From: Myxococcales bacterium
GTDB lineage: Bacteria; Myxococcota_A; Polyangia; DRWM01; JAAZOP01
Assembly (NCBI GenBank): GCA_012797735.1
Contig: JAAZOP010000212.1
Span: 1 to 36,107 of the forward strand
Length of the DNA: 36,107 nucleotides
Reading direction: 5' to 3'
Shown: in pieces, positions 1 to 11,014 of the stretch
How positions within the stretch are numbered: the first letter of the stretch is position 1
Layout of the letters: every line of letters starts with the position of its first letter
Notes under the pieces: model-generated
What the model saw: the letters and a program-made list of their open reading frames with translations, nothing else
The model's database searches: none
What the model was told of the DNA's origin: nothing
Translations under genes and position numbers: made by a program

Positions 1-339
1 AAGGTGGGCGACCTGCGCGAGGTCGCCTTCTCCCGGGCGCTCGCGCAGGTCCGGGCCGCGCCGCATCCCGCCGTGACCCTGGAGAGGTGCCGCGACTGCC
101 CGCTCAACACCCTCTGCGGCGGCGGCTGCCGCTCGGAAAACCTCCAGTACACCGGCAACGCCGACGAACCGGTGTGCGGCCCGTGGCGCGTGCGCGTGCT
201 CAGCGAACTGCTGGCCGAGGATCGCCCGTCGGCGCTCGAATGGTCCGCGCCGCAGCTTCTCAGCGAGGCGCGCGCGCGGGGTTTCGAGGCGCCGGAGACG
301 CTCGAGCCGGCCATTCCCTCGCGCCACCTGCTGGAGTAG
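1..339 (+). CDS. Radical SAM/SPASM protein, C-terminal fragment
   Basis: Only the last 112 codons are present; the frame is open from the first base, so the gene begins before the window and the GTG at 4 need not be a start. The fragment contains a Cys cluster of the SPASM/Twitch type: CRDCP, then CGGGC, then a later VCGPW. This is the C-terminal auxiliary [4Fe-4S] domain of radical SAM enzymes that modify peptides or proteins (anaerobic sulfatase-maturase and peptide-maturase relatives). The CxxxCx2C radical SAM core lies outside the window, so substrate and subfamily cannot be named. The gene ends with TAG, 55 bases before the next gene. Confidence is good for the SPASM domain, none for the substrate. 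Confidence 0.75.
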   Translation, partial: KVGDLREVAFSRALAQVRAAPHPAVTLERCRDCPLNTLCGGGCRSENLQYTGNADEPVCGPWRVRVLSELLAEDRPSALEWSAPQLLSEARARGFEAPETLEPAIPSRHLLE

Positions 340-394
340 GGCGGGCCGCGGGAGGAGGAACCCCGGGTCCGAGGTTCCACGGGAGGCGCCGCGG

Positions 395-1767
395 ATGCTG
401 CTGCACGAGATCCTCGCCCGAGCCGTGGAGTGCTGGCCGGAGCGCGAGGCGGCGACCTGCGGCGGGCGGCGCTTCCGCTACGCGGAGATGGGCGAGCGCG
501 TCCGGCGGATGGCCCGGGCGTTCGCCGCGCGCGGGGCGTGCGACGGCGCCCGCGTGGCGACGCTGTTGCCGAACGACCACGTCCACCTCGAGGCGTATCA
601 CGCCGCGGCGCTCGCCGGCGCGGTGCTCGTGCCGATCAACGTGCGCCTCAACGCGGGCGAGGTCGCGTTCGTGGTGAAGGACACACGAGCGGCACGACCG
701 GCCGGCCGAAAGGGGTGATGCTGTCGCATCGCAACGTCGCCGCGCACATGCTGGCCGCGGTGGAGGAGCTGCAACTGGTCGAGACCGACGTCTGGCTGCA
801 CGCCGCCCCGATGTTCCATCTCGCCGACGCCTGGGCCGTCTTCGCGGTCACCTGGGCCGGCGGGCGGCACGTGCTGCTGCCGCGCTTCGAGCCGTCGCGG
901 GCGCTGGATCTGCTGGAACGCGAACGGGTCACGCTGACCAACCTGATCCCGACGATGATCCAGCGGCTGCTCGCCGAGCCCGGCGTCGCCGATCGCGACT
1001 GGTCCGCCCTGCGCCTGCTGCTCAGCGGCGGCGCTCCGATCGCCCCGGCGGTGGTCCGGCGCCTGATCGAGACCTTCCGCTGCGAGTACGCGCAGACCTA
1101 CGGGATGACCGAGACCAGTCCGTATCTCACGCTGTCGCTGCTGCGGGACCACCACCGGGACCTCCCGGCCGAGGAGCAGCTCCGGATCCGCGCGCGGACC
1201 GGCCGCGCCTTCCGCGGCGTCGAGCTGCGCGTGCTGCGGGAGGACGGCACCGAGGTGCGCGCGGACGACCGCGAGGTGGGGGAGATCGTGGTGCGCGGCG
1301 CGTCCGTGACCCGGGGCTACTGGCGGCTGCCCGCCGAGACCGCGGCGGCAATCCGGGACGGGTGGCTCCATACGGGCGACCTGGCCACGATCGATGCCGA
1401 AGGGTACGTGAACATCGTCGACCGCAAGAAGGACATGATCCTCACCGGCGGCGAGAACGTCTACTCGACCGAGGTGGAGAACGTGCTGTACCGCCACCCC
1501 GCGGTGCTCGAGGCGGCGGTGATCGGCGTGCCCGACGAGACGTGGGGGGAGACGGTGCATGCCGTCGTGGCGCTGCGCCCGGGAGCGGCGGCGACGGGGC
1601 GGGAACTGATCGAGTTCTGCCGCGGCGAACTGGCGCACTTCAAGTGCCCGCGATCGGTGGAGATCGTGGACGCCCTGCCGCGGCTCGGTTCCGGCAAGCT
1701 CGACAAGCGGTCGTTGCGGGCGCGCCGGGCGGGCGGCGGTTCCGGCGGGGCGCGCGAGCCGGTTTGA
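395..1767 (+). pseudogene. Acyl-CoA synthetase (AMP-binding), internal deletion with frameshift
   Basis: The enzyme family activates a carboxylic acid with ATP and transfers it to CoA. The first part (ATG 395, preceded by GGGAGG) reads through an N-terminal segment ending VAFVVKD at about 682 and stops at 718. The rest continues one frame over from about 685, starting exactly at the P-loop motif TSGTTGRPKG and running to 1767 with YGMTETSP, GWLHTGDLATID, DRKKDMILTGGENVYSTEVE and the terminal catalytic-lysine motif GSGKLDK. Family members carry several tens of residues between VVKD and TSGTTG; these are missing and the frame changes at the junction. This is therefore an internal deletion whose length is not a multiple of three, either real or an assembly error. 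As read, no full enzyme can be made. It resembles FadD-like fatty acid CoA ligases; exact substrate unknown. Confidence 0.85.
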
Positions 1768-1813
1768 CCGCGGGCGTCGGCGGACTATCATCCCGGCTCC
1801 GGGAGGGAGTCGC

Positions 1814-2599
1814 GTGGCGGTCCGACGGTCGTCGCTGCTTCTCGTCGCGGCCCTGCCGGTGCTGGGGGCCTGCGGTCCGTCGCGCAGCGAGTGGCAGGCG
1901 AAGGTCCGGGAGGTCGAGGACCTGCAGGCGCAGCTCGAGCAGCGCGACTGGACGGTCCGGACCCAGCAGCAGCGGATCAACGAGCTCGTGGTCTAGCTGG
2001 ACCGGGCGCAGCGCACGCTGCTCGAGGTCTCGACGCAGTGCGAGGCGCAGTCGGCCGAGCTGCGGGCCTCCGTGGCGCAGCTCCAGGCGGTGGTCGAGCA
2101 GGCGCGCCGCGAGGCCGAGGAACAGGCCGCCTACCCCACCGCCCTGCTCGACGGCGGCCAGCCGCTCGACCCCGTCGAACTGCGGGAAGTCCCCCGGCCT
2201 CCGTTGGCCCTCCGCCGCGTGACGCTCGACTGGCACTTCCGCAGCTCCCGCGGCGGCGACGCGACGGTCGGTTTCGACAGCACGGTCCGCAGCGACCTCT
2301 CCGAGTACTGCAGCTTCTGCACGGTGTTCGTCCAGGCGGATTGCACCATCGACGACGTCGTCCTGTCCGACCGTCGCGCCATCTCGGAAACCGAGTACGT
2401 GATGGACCTGGGTCCGGGCGACACCGCGCAGATGTCGTGCAACATTTTCCGCAACACGCCGGTGGACACCCATCCCTCCCGCTGCGAGCTGGTGTTCTCC
2501 CTCGCCGAGCAGTCGGCGGCGGAGACGGGCGTGCTGCTCGGCCGCTGGTGCTGGACCGGGGAGGGCCGCGTGCGCGAGGGGCGCTGTCCCGACCGGTAG
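1814..2599 (+). pseudogene. Coiled-coil lipoprotein interrupted by in-frame TAG
   Basis: A GTG start at 1814 follows GGGAGGGA. The product opens with a short basic N-terminus, a hydrophobic stretch and the lipobox-like VLGAC (Cys at residue 20), so it should be an envelope lipoprotein. A coiled coil rich in Q, E, R and L follows ([23 protein letters not shown]). At 1994-1996 there is a TAG, after which the same frame continues the same coiled-coil character ([27 protein letters not shown]) into a globular C-terminal half with several cysteines, ending at TAG 2597-2599. Without that one codon the product would be 261 residues. I do not recognise the C-terminal family. The stop may be a nonsense mutation (CAG or GAG to TAG is one base), a sequencing error or a read-through codon. 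An ATG at 2072 could restart translation but lacks a signal peptide. Confidence 0.7.
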
Positions 2600-2612
2600 T
2601 GCGGCGGACGCC

Positions 2613-2629
2613 GTCCGGCCGCGCCGGAC
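2613..2629 (+). terminator. GC hairpin after the lipoprotein gene
   Basis: GTCCGGC and GCCGGAC form a 7-bp perfect stem around a CGC loop, 13 bases after the lipoprotein stop. No T-run follows, so it is at best a weak intrinsic terminator; hairpins of this kind arise easily at this GC content. A second small palindrome (GGATCC, six-base loop, GGATCC) lies at 2647-2664. The rest of the 212-base gap holds no gene I can support. Confidence 0.25.
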
Positions 2630-2811
2630 GCCGGCCGGGCATCGCCGGATCCTCGAGCGGATCCCCGCCGGCACCGGGGTGCACGGCCGGGAATCGCGGT
2701 GTCTCTCCGCGTGGCGGGCGGTGCAGTGGAAAACGGTTCGTCGGCCGCGCCGGTTCGTCCTTCCGGTTGCCAGGCGGCGAATCGTGCCTACCGTGGGTCC
2801 GAGGAGAGCGG

Positions 2812-3873
<1,062 letters not shown>

Positions 3874-3980
3874 TCGGACGCGAACGCGCGTCTTGCGCCG
3901 CCGCGGCCGGACGGGGCAGGATCCGGCGCGGCGCCCGGTCGTCCCCCCGAGCCGTCCGCGGCGCCGCGGGGAGCGGATCC

Positions 3981-5678
3981 TTGAAGACGGTCGGCGTGCA
4001 GACCGTTCTGATGCTGGCGTCGCGCCGCCTGCGGCGGAACGTCGTGTTCCTCGTCAAGTTCTGCCTGTTCCTGGCCGCGATGATCGTGGTCTACGCGCTG
4101 TTGTTCGAGCTGTTCATGCATCTGGAGGGGCGCGAGTACAGCTTCGTCTCGGGGCTCTACTGGACCCTGACCACGATGACGACGCTCGGCTACGGCGACA
4201 TCACCTTCCAGAGCGATCTGGGCCGGGCGTTCTCGGTGATCGTGCTGTTGAGCGGCATGGTGTTCGTGCTCGTGCTGCTGCCGTACGTGATCATCGAGTT
4301 CGTCTACGCCCCGATCGTGCAGGTGCAGGAGGCGGCGCGGGCGCCGCGCGAGCTGCCGCCCGAGACGCTGGGACACGCGCTGCTCACGAGCCACGACGCG
4401 GTGTCGCAGGCGTTGCGGGCCCGGCTGGAGCCCCAGGGGACGCCGTGCGTCCTGATCACGCCGGACGTCCAGGAGGCCGTCGCGCTGCACGATCTGGGAT
4501 GGCAGGTCGTCGTGGGCGAGCCGGACGACCCGGACACCTACCGGCGCGCGCGGGTCAAGGGGGCGGCTCTGGTGGCGGTCACGTCCGACAACGACGCGCG
4601 CAACGTCAACATCGTCTCGACCGTCCGGCCGTTGTCCGAGGTCGTTCCGGTGGCGAGCGTCGCCGGCGACCCGGACGCCGTGGACATCCTCGAGCTGGCC
4701 GGCTCGACGCAGGTCCTGCTGTTGCGCGAGTTGCTCGGGGCCGGACTGGCGCGCTACGTCGGCGGCGGCCGGGCCGTCGCCCGGGTGCTCGGGCAGCTGG
4801 CCGGCGTGCGGATCGCCGAGGCGCACGCGCACGGCTCCCCCTGGGTCGGTCGCACGCTGGCCGAGGCGGCGTTCGGCGAGCGGCTGGGGATCACCGTCGC
4901 CGGCCTCTGGGATCGCGGGCGGTTCGAACTGGCCGGACCGCGGAGCCGGATCACCGACAGTTCGGTGCTGTTGATGGGGCTCTCCGCCGAGCAGCTCGAA
5001 CGGTACAACGCGCTCGTCGGCGGCGAGGACGAGCCGGCCGGCCATGTCGTGATCATCGGCGGCGGCGACGTCGGCCGGGCGGCCGCCCGCGCGCTCGAGG
5101 CGCGCCGGATCGACTGGCGGATGGTGGACCAGGCCGGCGCGGGCGACCCCGTGGCGTCCGGCCGCGTCGTCGCCGGCGATGCCGCCGACCGCGAGGTGCT
5201 CCGCCGGGCCGGGTTCGACGACGCGACGGCGGTGATCCTGACGACCGGAGACGACGACATCAACATCTACCTGACGATCTACTGCCGCCGCCTGCGGCCC
5301 GGCGTGCCGATCGCCAGCCGGGCGACGCACGAGCGGAACGTGGCGACCCTGCACCGCGCCGGCGCCGACTTCGTGCTCTCGGCGGCTTCGGTCGGCGCCG
5401 ACGCGATCCTGAACCACCTGCAACACGGCACGACGCTGATGATGGTCGAGGGGCTGTTCGCCAAGCGGGTCGCCGTTCCGCCGGGGCTCCGCGGCCGCAC
5501 GCTCGCCGAGGCCCAGGTGCGTGCCCGCACCGGCTGCAGCGTCGTGGCGTTCGGGCAGGGAGACGAGCTGGTCGTCGGTCCGCCGGCCGACTTGCGGCTG
5601 CCCGACCGCGGGCAACTCGTGCTGATCGTCACCCCGGAGATGGAACAACGCTTCGTCGAGGCGTTCGGTCGGGGCTGA
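3981..5678 (+). CDS. Potassium channel with two RCK (TrkA-N) domains
   Basis: A 565-residue two-helix K+ channel: TM1 at about 21-45, a pore helix and selectivity filter TLGYGD at 68-73, TM2 at about 83-108. The cytoplasmic part has two tandem RCK modules. The first (about 140-330) has a weakened nucleotide motif. The second starts with [12 protein letters not shown] near 355, a classic Rossmann glycine motif, and contains DAADREVL and [10 protein letters not shown] as in TrkA-N. Such channels (MthK/Kch type) gate K+ flux in response to a nucleotide or ion bound to the RCK ring. I chose the TTG at 3981 because GGGGAG lies seven bases before it; the ATG at 4011 is in frame but has no Shine-Dalgarno and would shorten the N-terminus by ten residues. 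The ligand cannot be told from sequence. Confidence 0.92.
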   Translation: MKTVGVQTVLMLASRRLRRNVVFLVKFCLFLAAMIVVYALLFELFMHLEGREYSFVSGLYWTLTTMTTLGYGDITFQSDLGRAFSVIVLLSGMVFVLVLLPYVIIEFVYAPIVQVQEAARAPRELPPETLGHALLTSHDAVSQALRARLEPQGTPCVLITPDVQEAVALHDLGWQVVVGEPDDPDTYRRARVKGAALVAVTSDNDARNVNIVSTVRPLSEVVPVASVAGDPDAVDILELAGSTQVLLLRELLGAGLARYVGGGRAVARVLGQLAGVRIAEAHAHGSPWVGRTLAEAAFGERLGITVAGLWDRGRFELAGPRSRITDSSVLLMGLSAEQLERYNALVGGEDEPAGHVVIIGGGDVGRAAARALEARRIDWRMVDQAGAGDPVASGRVVAGDAADREVLRRAGFDDATAVILTTGDDDINIYLTIYCRRLRPGVPIASRATHERNVATLHRAGADFVLSAASVGADAILNHLQHGTTLMMVEGLFAKRVAVPPGLRGRTLAEAQVRARTGCSVVAFGQGDELVVGPPADLRLPDRGQLVLIVTPEMEQRFVEAFGRG

Positions 5679-5887
5679 CCGCGCTCAGGGACCACGGCCG
5701 GAACCAGGTTGCGGATCGAGTCGGCTCGGTGCGGCCGTCGCCGGCGCTCCGGCGGAACGGCGCGAGGCGTTCGCGGGTCGCGCCGTGTTCGGGGCCGGCG
5801 GAAGGCGCGACCGCCGTCCGCCCCCGACGTCGGGAGGTCGCGCGGCAGTTGCAGACGGGTCCCCGGCTGCGTAGCCTCCGGCTCGCG

Positions 5888-7367
5888 ATGTCGCACGATT
5901 CTCGCTGGGCCCCGTACCGCGTCACCGTACTGGCCTTGCTTCTGGCGGCCTTCGTCGGGGCGGCCATCTACTTCGACCTCGTCGAGCGACAGTCGACGGT
6001 TTGGGTGCATCTGGCCTACGTCCCGATCGTGCTGGCCGGCTTGTGGTGGGGTTGGGTTGCCCTGGGGATCGCCTTCCTGCAAGGGTGCGTGTTGGTCGTG
6101 CTCCGACTGCTCGGCGTCGGGGTCGGAGAGGCATGGACCGACACCGTGCGGGTCCTGCTGTTCCTGGTGGTGGGTGCGTGCGTGGGAGGCTTGTCCGCGC
6201 GACTGCAGAAGACGACGCGGGCGTACCAGGTGTCGAGCGAGAACTACCGCGCGCTGTTCGAGCATTCGCTGGCGGGCGTGGCGGTGTACCGGGACGAGCG
6301 GGTGGTTCTGTGCAACCGGCGGTTCGAGGCGCTGCTGGGGTACGACGAGGGCGGACTGGCAGGTCGGTCGATCTGGGAGGTGATTCATCCGGACGACCAT
6401 GCGGCCGTGCGTGCGCGGCTCGAGCGGCGGGAGCGCGGCGAGGTGCGGGGACTCCACTACGAAACGCGTTTTCTTCACCGGGACGGCCGTGCCGTGTGGG
6501 TCGATCTGGCCAGTGAGCCGGTGCGATTCGACGGTCGTCCGGGGATCCTGGTCAACGTGTACGACATCACGGCGCGGAAAGAGGCCGAAGAGCGTCGCGG
6601 CGAGTTGGTCGAGTTGGCGCGGCAGCAGGAGGAGCAGCTGGTTCACTCGGTGCGGTTGGCCGAACTGGGCGAGATGGCCGCGGCCGTCGCCCACGAGCTG
6701 AACCAGCCGCTGACCAGCATCCGGACGTTCGCCAAGAACGCGGCGTACATGCTGGAGAACCAGGCGGGCGAGCCGGGGGAGGTCGAACTGAACCTGCGGC
6801 GGATTTCCGAGCAAGTGGACCGTGCCGCACGGATCATCGGTCAGATGCGCCAGCTGGCCCGACGCTCGGAACCGATCGCCGCACCGGTGGACCTCAATGC
6901 GGTGCTGTCCGAAGCGCTCGATTTCGTCGCGCACCACATGCGGCTGTCCGGTGTCGAAGTGCGGTTCGAACCCTCGCCGGACCTGCCGCAGGTGCAAGGG
7001 GACCGGCTCCGGCTGGAGCAGGTGTTCCTCAATCTGTTGACCAACGCGCGGCAGGCGATGGAACAGTCGTCGGAGCGGCGGTTGCGCGTGACTTCGCGTT
7101 TCGAACCGGGACATCCGCGTCCGGTGGTCATCGAGATCGCCGACACCGGAGTGGGGTTCGCGGCGGCGGACGCCGCCCGGCTCTTCGCGCCGTTCTTCAC
7201 GACCAAGCAGCCGGGCCAGGGCACGGGGCTCGGGTTGTCGATCTCGCTCACCATCGTCAAGGACCATGGCGGCACGATCGAAGCGTCCGGCGCGCCGGGC
7301 CGGGGGGCGACCTTCACCGTGCGATTGCCCCTTGCCGGATCGGTCGTCACGGAGGACGGGAGGAAGG

Positions 7368-7375
<8 letters not shown>
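5888..7375 (+). CDS. Membrane PAS sensor histidine kinase
   Basis: 495 residues. Four hydrophobic segments (about 11-29, 37-54, 55-75, 85-103) with very short loops form a membrane anchor with no sizeable external domain, so the signal is probably sensed in the membrane or by the PAS domain at about 118-235 ([11 protein letters not shown] ... IHPDDHAAV ... [11 protein letters not shown]). HisKA follows with phospho-acceptor His269 in [12 protein letters not shown], then HATPase motifs [17 protein letters not shown] and [11 protein letters not shown]. The C-terminal architecture is that of DctB/NtrB-like kinases that partner sigma54 activators. The gene overlaps the NtrC-type regulator by eight bases, so the two are an obvious cognate pair. 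The ATG at 5888 lacks a clear Shine-Dalgarno; an in-frame TTG at 5849 has GGGAGG upstream and would add 13 residues. The input signal is unknown. Confidence 0.93.
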
Positions 7376-8768
<1,393 letters not shown>

Positions 8769-8840
8769 TCCGCTGGACGGCTCTGTCCCTGGCGACGGGA
8801 CCGGAACGCTCGCGCCCGGCCCCGGGCCGTCGTTCCCGGA

Positions 8841-8870
8841 TTGCCCATGGGCGATCTGTGCCCAAATGTC
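8841..8870. promoter_or_regulatory. Candidate enhancer site for the NtrC-type regulator
   Basis: In an otherwise GC-rich gap this stretch carries a 10-bp perfect palindrome GCCCATGGGC at 8843-8852 and an overlapping inverted repeat TGGGC-N7-GCCCA at 8848-8864. It is followed by an unusually AT-rich stretch to about 8900. It lies about 190-210 bases upstream of the predicted sigma54 start, within the usual range of NtrC-type enhancers. Assignment rests on symmetry and position only. Confidence 0.4.
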
Positions 8871-9028
8871 ATGATCCATTGAATCTACTCGTTTTTCTTG
8901 CCGAGTGAGCGACACGGCCGGTTGACAGGAACCCGTCGAACGACCGCGCAGGTGTCGAGAGCGCCGCCAGTCGCCTGCCAACGTGCGGAAATGACTCGCT
9001 GCCGGCGTCCGCGTTCGCGGGGAGCGGA

Positions 9029-9044
9029 CGGCCCGACTCTTGCT
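9029..9044 (+). promoter_or_regulatory. Sigma54 (-24/-12) promoter of the hydrogenase island
   Basis: CGGCCCGACTCTTGCT matches the consensus TGGCACG-N4-TTGCW at the invariant GG (9030-9031) and GC (9042-9043), with exactly ten bases between them and a complete TTGCT -12 element. Mismatches are the first base and one base of the -24 block. Transcription would start near 9055, about 35 bases before the ATG of the first island gene. The gene just upstream encodes a sigma54 activator. The rest of the gap 8769-9089 shows no gene; a TTGACA at 8922 has no partner -10. Confidence 0.72.
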
Positions 9045-9089
9045 GGGGACGCCGGCGTCACGCGGTCCGGGGGAGCCGGTGGAGGCCCG

Positions 9090-9452
9090 ATGGTCGCGAA
9101 GTCGCTGAGCGAGGTTGCCGAGGCGTTGGGCGCGCGGGTCGTCACCCGCGGGTCCGGCCTGGCGGTGGAGATCGACCGGGTCTACGCCGGCGACCGCATC
9201 AGCGACCTGCTCGAGCGTTCCTCGCCGCGCACGCTGGTGGTGACGAACCTCGCGAGTCGACCGTTGTTGCGGCTGGCGGACCTGATGGATGTGCCGGCGA
9301 TCTGTTTCGTGGACGGAAAGGAGCCCGAAGCGGAGGTGATCGCGGCGGCGCAGGCGCGCGGCACGGTGTTGCTCGTCTCGCCCGTCGGGGTCTCCGAGAC
9401 CTGCGGGCGGCTGTCTCGGCTGTTGGGGGAGGGGGAAGGCGGCCGGTCGTGA
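9090..9452 (+). CDS. DRTGG-domain protein, first copy
   Basis: A 120-residue soluble protein that is essentially one DRTGG-like domain: the GDRISDLLERS opening, the hydrophobic strand TLVVTNLASRPLLRLADL, then VPAICFVDGKEPEAEVIAAAQARGTVLLVS. DRTGG domains are found between CBS and DHH or phosphotransacetylase domains and are thought to bind a small ligand. Stand-alone copies occur, as I recall, beside NAD-linked [FeFe]-hydrogenases, where their job is not established. The ATG at 9090 follows a GGAGCCGGTGGAGG stretch. It is the first gene after the sigma54 promoter, and its stop overlaps the GTG of the next gene (GTGA), implying coupled translation. A second, diverged copy lies at 11011. Confidence 0.8.
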   Translation: MVAKSLSEVAEALGARVVTRGSGLAVEIDRVYAGDRISDLLERSSPRTLVVTNLASRPLLRLADLMDVPAICFVDGKEPEAEVIAAAQARGTVLLVSPVGVSETCGRLSRLLGEGEGGRS

Positions 9453-11014
9453 CCGTTGCGGAGTGGCCGTTGGTCGGCGGCGTCTACGACGACGTGGGGC
9501 GTGCCACCCGCGCTTTGAAAGAGCATCTCAAGCGGCTGGGGGTCGACGTCGGGGCGATTCGTCGTGCGTTGATTGCCGCGTATGAGGCCGAGGCCAACGT
9601 GGTGATCCACGCGCGGCGCGGGACGATGCGCTGCTACTTCGGGCCGGGGCAGCTCGACGTCGAGGTGGAGGACGAGGGTCCCGGGATTCCGGACATCGAT
9701 CTGGCGTTGCGCGAGGGCTTCTCGACGGCTCCGCTTGCCGCCCGGGAGCTGGGGTTCGGGGCGGGGATGGGGTTGCCGAGCATCCGGCGCAACAGCGATC
9801 GGTTCTCGCTGCAGTCCACGGTGGGGCGTGGCACTCGGGTCGCGTTCAGCGTGCGCTATCGGCCCCAGGAGGGCGGCGTCGTCGTCGGACATTCGGTCGC
9901 GGTCGAGGCGGCGCGCTGCCAGCGCTGTCGCCGCTGCGTGCGCGCCTGTCCCGTGCAGGCCGTCCGGTTGCGCGATTCCGGCCCTTCGATCCTCGAGCAC
10001 CTGTGCATCGACTGTGCGGCCTGTCTGGCCGTCTGTCCGACGGGGGCGCTGGGCTTGCGGGGGCGGTCGGACGCTCCGGCCGTGGACGGCGGGACGCTCG
10101 TCGTTCCCGATGCGCTGCTGGTGCAGTTCGGCGCTGCGGTCCGACCCGCCGACGCGCTCGCCGCGCTGGAACGGCTCGGCCACCGTGACGTCCGCACGCT
10201 CGAGCCGTGGGAGCGTGGCCTGCGGGCCGCCGCCGCGGAGCGGGCGCGCGCGAACAGTGGACCCCGACCCGTGATCGCGCCGTTCTGCCCGGCGGTGTTG
10301 AACCTGGTCGCATCGCGGTTTCCCGGCCTGCTCGCGCAGGTGGCGCCCTTCCTCACCCCGCTCGAAGCCGCGCGTCGCGCGCTCCAGACGCGGCCCGCGG
10401 CGTTCGTCACGCTCTGCCCCGCGCAGCGATCGTCCCTGACTTCGACCACCGGCCCGGGGGCCGCCGAGCTGGTCGCGCCGACCAGCCTGCTGCGGGAGAT
10501 GCTGGGGGTGTTGGTCGGACGGCCGCGTCCGACGGTGGACGAGGCCGCATCGCCGGTCGCGGCGCCGACCACCGCCCCCGCGGTGCTTGTCGCGACCGGC
10601 CTGCGCCACGTCCTGCGCGTTCTCGACGAGGCGGAGAACGGGGCGCTCGGCGACGTGCTGCTGCTCGAACTCTGGGCCTGCGACGGCGGATGCTTCGGTT
10701 CGCCGCTGCTGCGGGAGGATCCGGCCATCGCCGGACACCGGGCGCGCACCTGGTCGGTCGGCGACGGGCCGGTCGCGCCCGCCGAGCCGCTGGCAGTGGA
10801 ACGACAGGTTCGTCGCGGCGTGCGTCTGGACCCGGATCTCTCCCGCGCCGTCCAGTTGCTCGGAGAGATCGACCGGCTGGCGCGGGCGCTGCCCGGCCGT
10901 GACTGCGCCGACTGTGGGGCACCGACCTGCCAGGCGCTGGCGGAAGACGTTGTGCTCGGGCGCGCGATGCTCGCCGCATGCCCGCACCGTCCCGTCGAGG
11001 AGGAATTGCGATGA
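9449..11014 (+). CDS. RsbW-like kinase fused to ferredoxin and degenerate [FeFe]-hydrogenase domain
   Basis: 521 residues with four modules. (1) About 1-140: an anti-sigma/RsbW-type HATPase with N-box EAEANVVIHA (Asn50), DEGPGI at 75-80 and GFGAGMGLP at 102-110. (2) Two [4Fe-4S] ferredoxin motifs, Cys157/160/163/167 and Cys186/189/192/196. (3) About 215-430: a domain with the layout of the hydrogenase H-cluster domain but altered motifs: FCPAV (Cys280) for L1, LCPAQ (Cys323) for L2, ACDGGCFG (Cys411/415) for L3. The four cysteines that would hold the cubane are kept; the extra L1 Cys, the L2 Lys and the GGGQP tail are lost. (4) A CxxCxxxxC iron-sulfur motif (Cys486/489/494, probably Cys511). 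I infer an iron-sulfur redox sensor controlling a Ser/Thr-type kinase, without hydrogenase activity. It overlaps both neighbours by four bases. No sigma factor or STAS partner is in the window. Confidence 0.85.
   Translation: MTVAEWPLVGGVYDDVGRATRALKEHLKRLGVDVGAIRRALIAAYEAEANVVIHARRGTMRCYFGPGQLDVEVEDEGPGIPDIDLALREGFSTAPLAARELGFGAGMGLPSIRRNSDRFSLQSTVGRGTRVAFSVRYRPQEGGVVVGHSVAVEAARCQRCRRCVRACPVQAVRLRDSGPSILEHLCIDCAACLAVCPTGALGLRGRSDAPAVDGGTLVVPDALLVQFGAAVRPADALAALERLGHRDVRTLEPWERGLRAAAAERARANSGPRPVIAPFCPAVLNLVASRFPGLLAQVAPFLTPLEAARRALQTRPAAFVTLCPAQRSSLTSTTGPGAAELVAPTSLLREMLGVLVGRPRPTVDEAASPVAAPTTAPAVLVATGLRHVLRVLDEAENGALGDVLLLELWACDGGCFGSPLLREDPAIAGHRARTWSVGDGPVAPAEPLAVERQVRRGVRLDPDLSRAVQLLGEIDRLARALPGRDCADCGAPTCQALAEDVVLGRAMLAACPHRPVEEELR

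Noticed and set aside
430-690. An upstream extension of the second frame of the acyl-CoA synthetase starting at 430
   Set aside because: Before about 685 this frame is Arg/Gly-rich and unlike the family, while the other frame from 395 gives the proper N-terminus.
598-1980. Long antisense open frames here and opposite most other genes (for example 3855-5648, 7347-8981, 15091-18507)
   Set aside because: Long antisense frames are expected at this GC content; they show His/Arg/Asp-rich shadow composition and no motifs, while the plus-strand genes are well recognised.
1994-1996. Pyrrolysine or selenocysteine explanation for the interrupted lipoprotein
   Set aside because: The codon is TAG, not TGA, and the protein is not of a methylamine methyltransferase type; a mutation or sequencing error is simpler.
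1891-2811. Long in-frame extension upstream of the MsrB-MsrA gene
   Set aside because: It overlaps the lipoprotein gene in another frame, has Arg/Pro/Ala-rich composition and no similarity; a good Shine-Dalgarno and signal sequence mark 2812.
8922-8950. TTGACA as a sigma70 -35 box
   Set aside because: No -10-like hexamer lies 16-18 bases downstream; the region there is GC-only.
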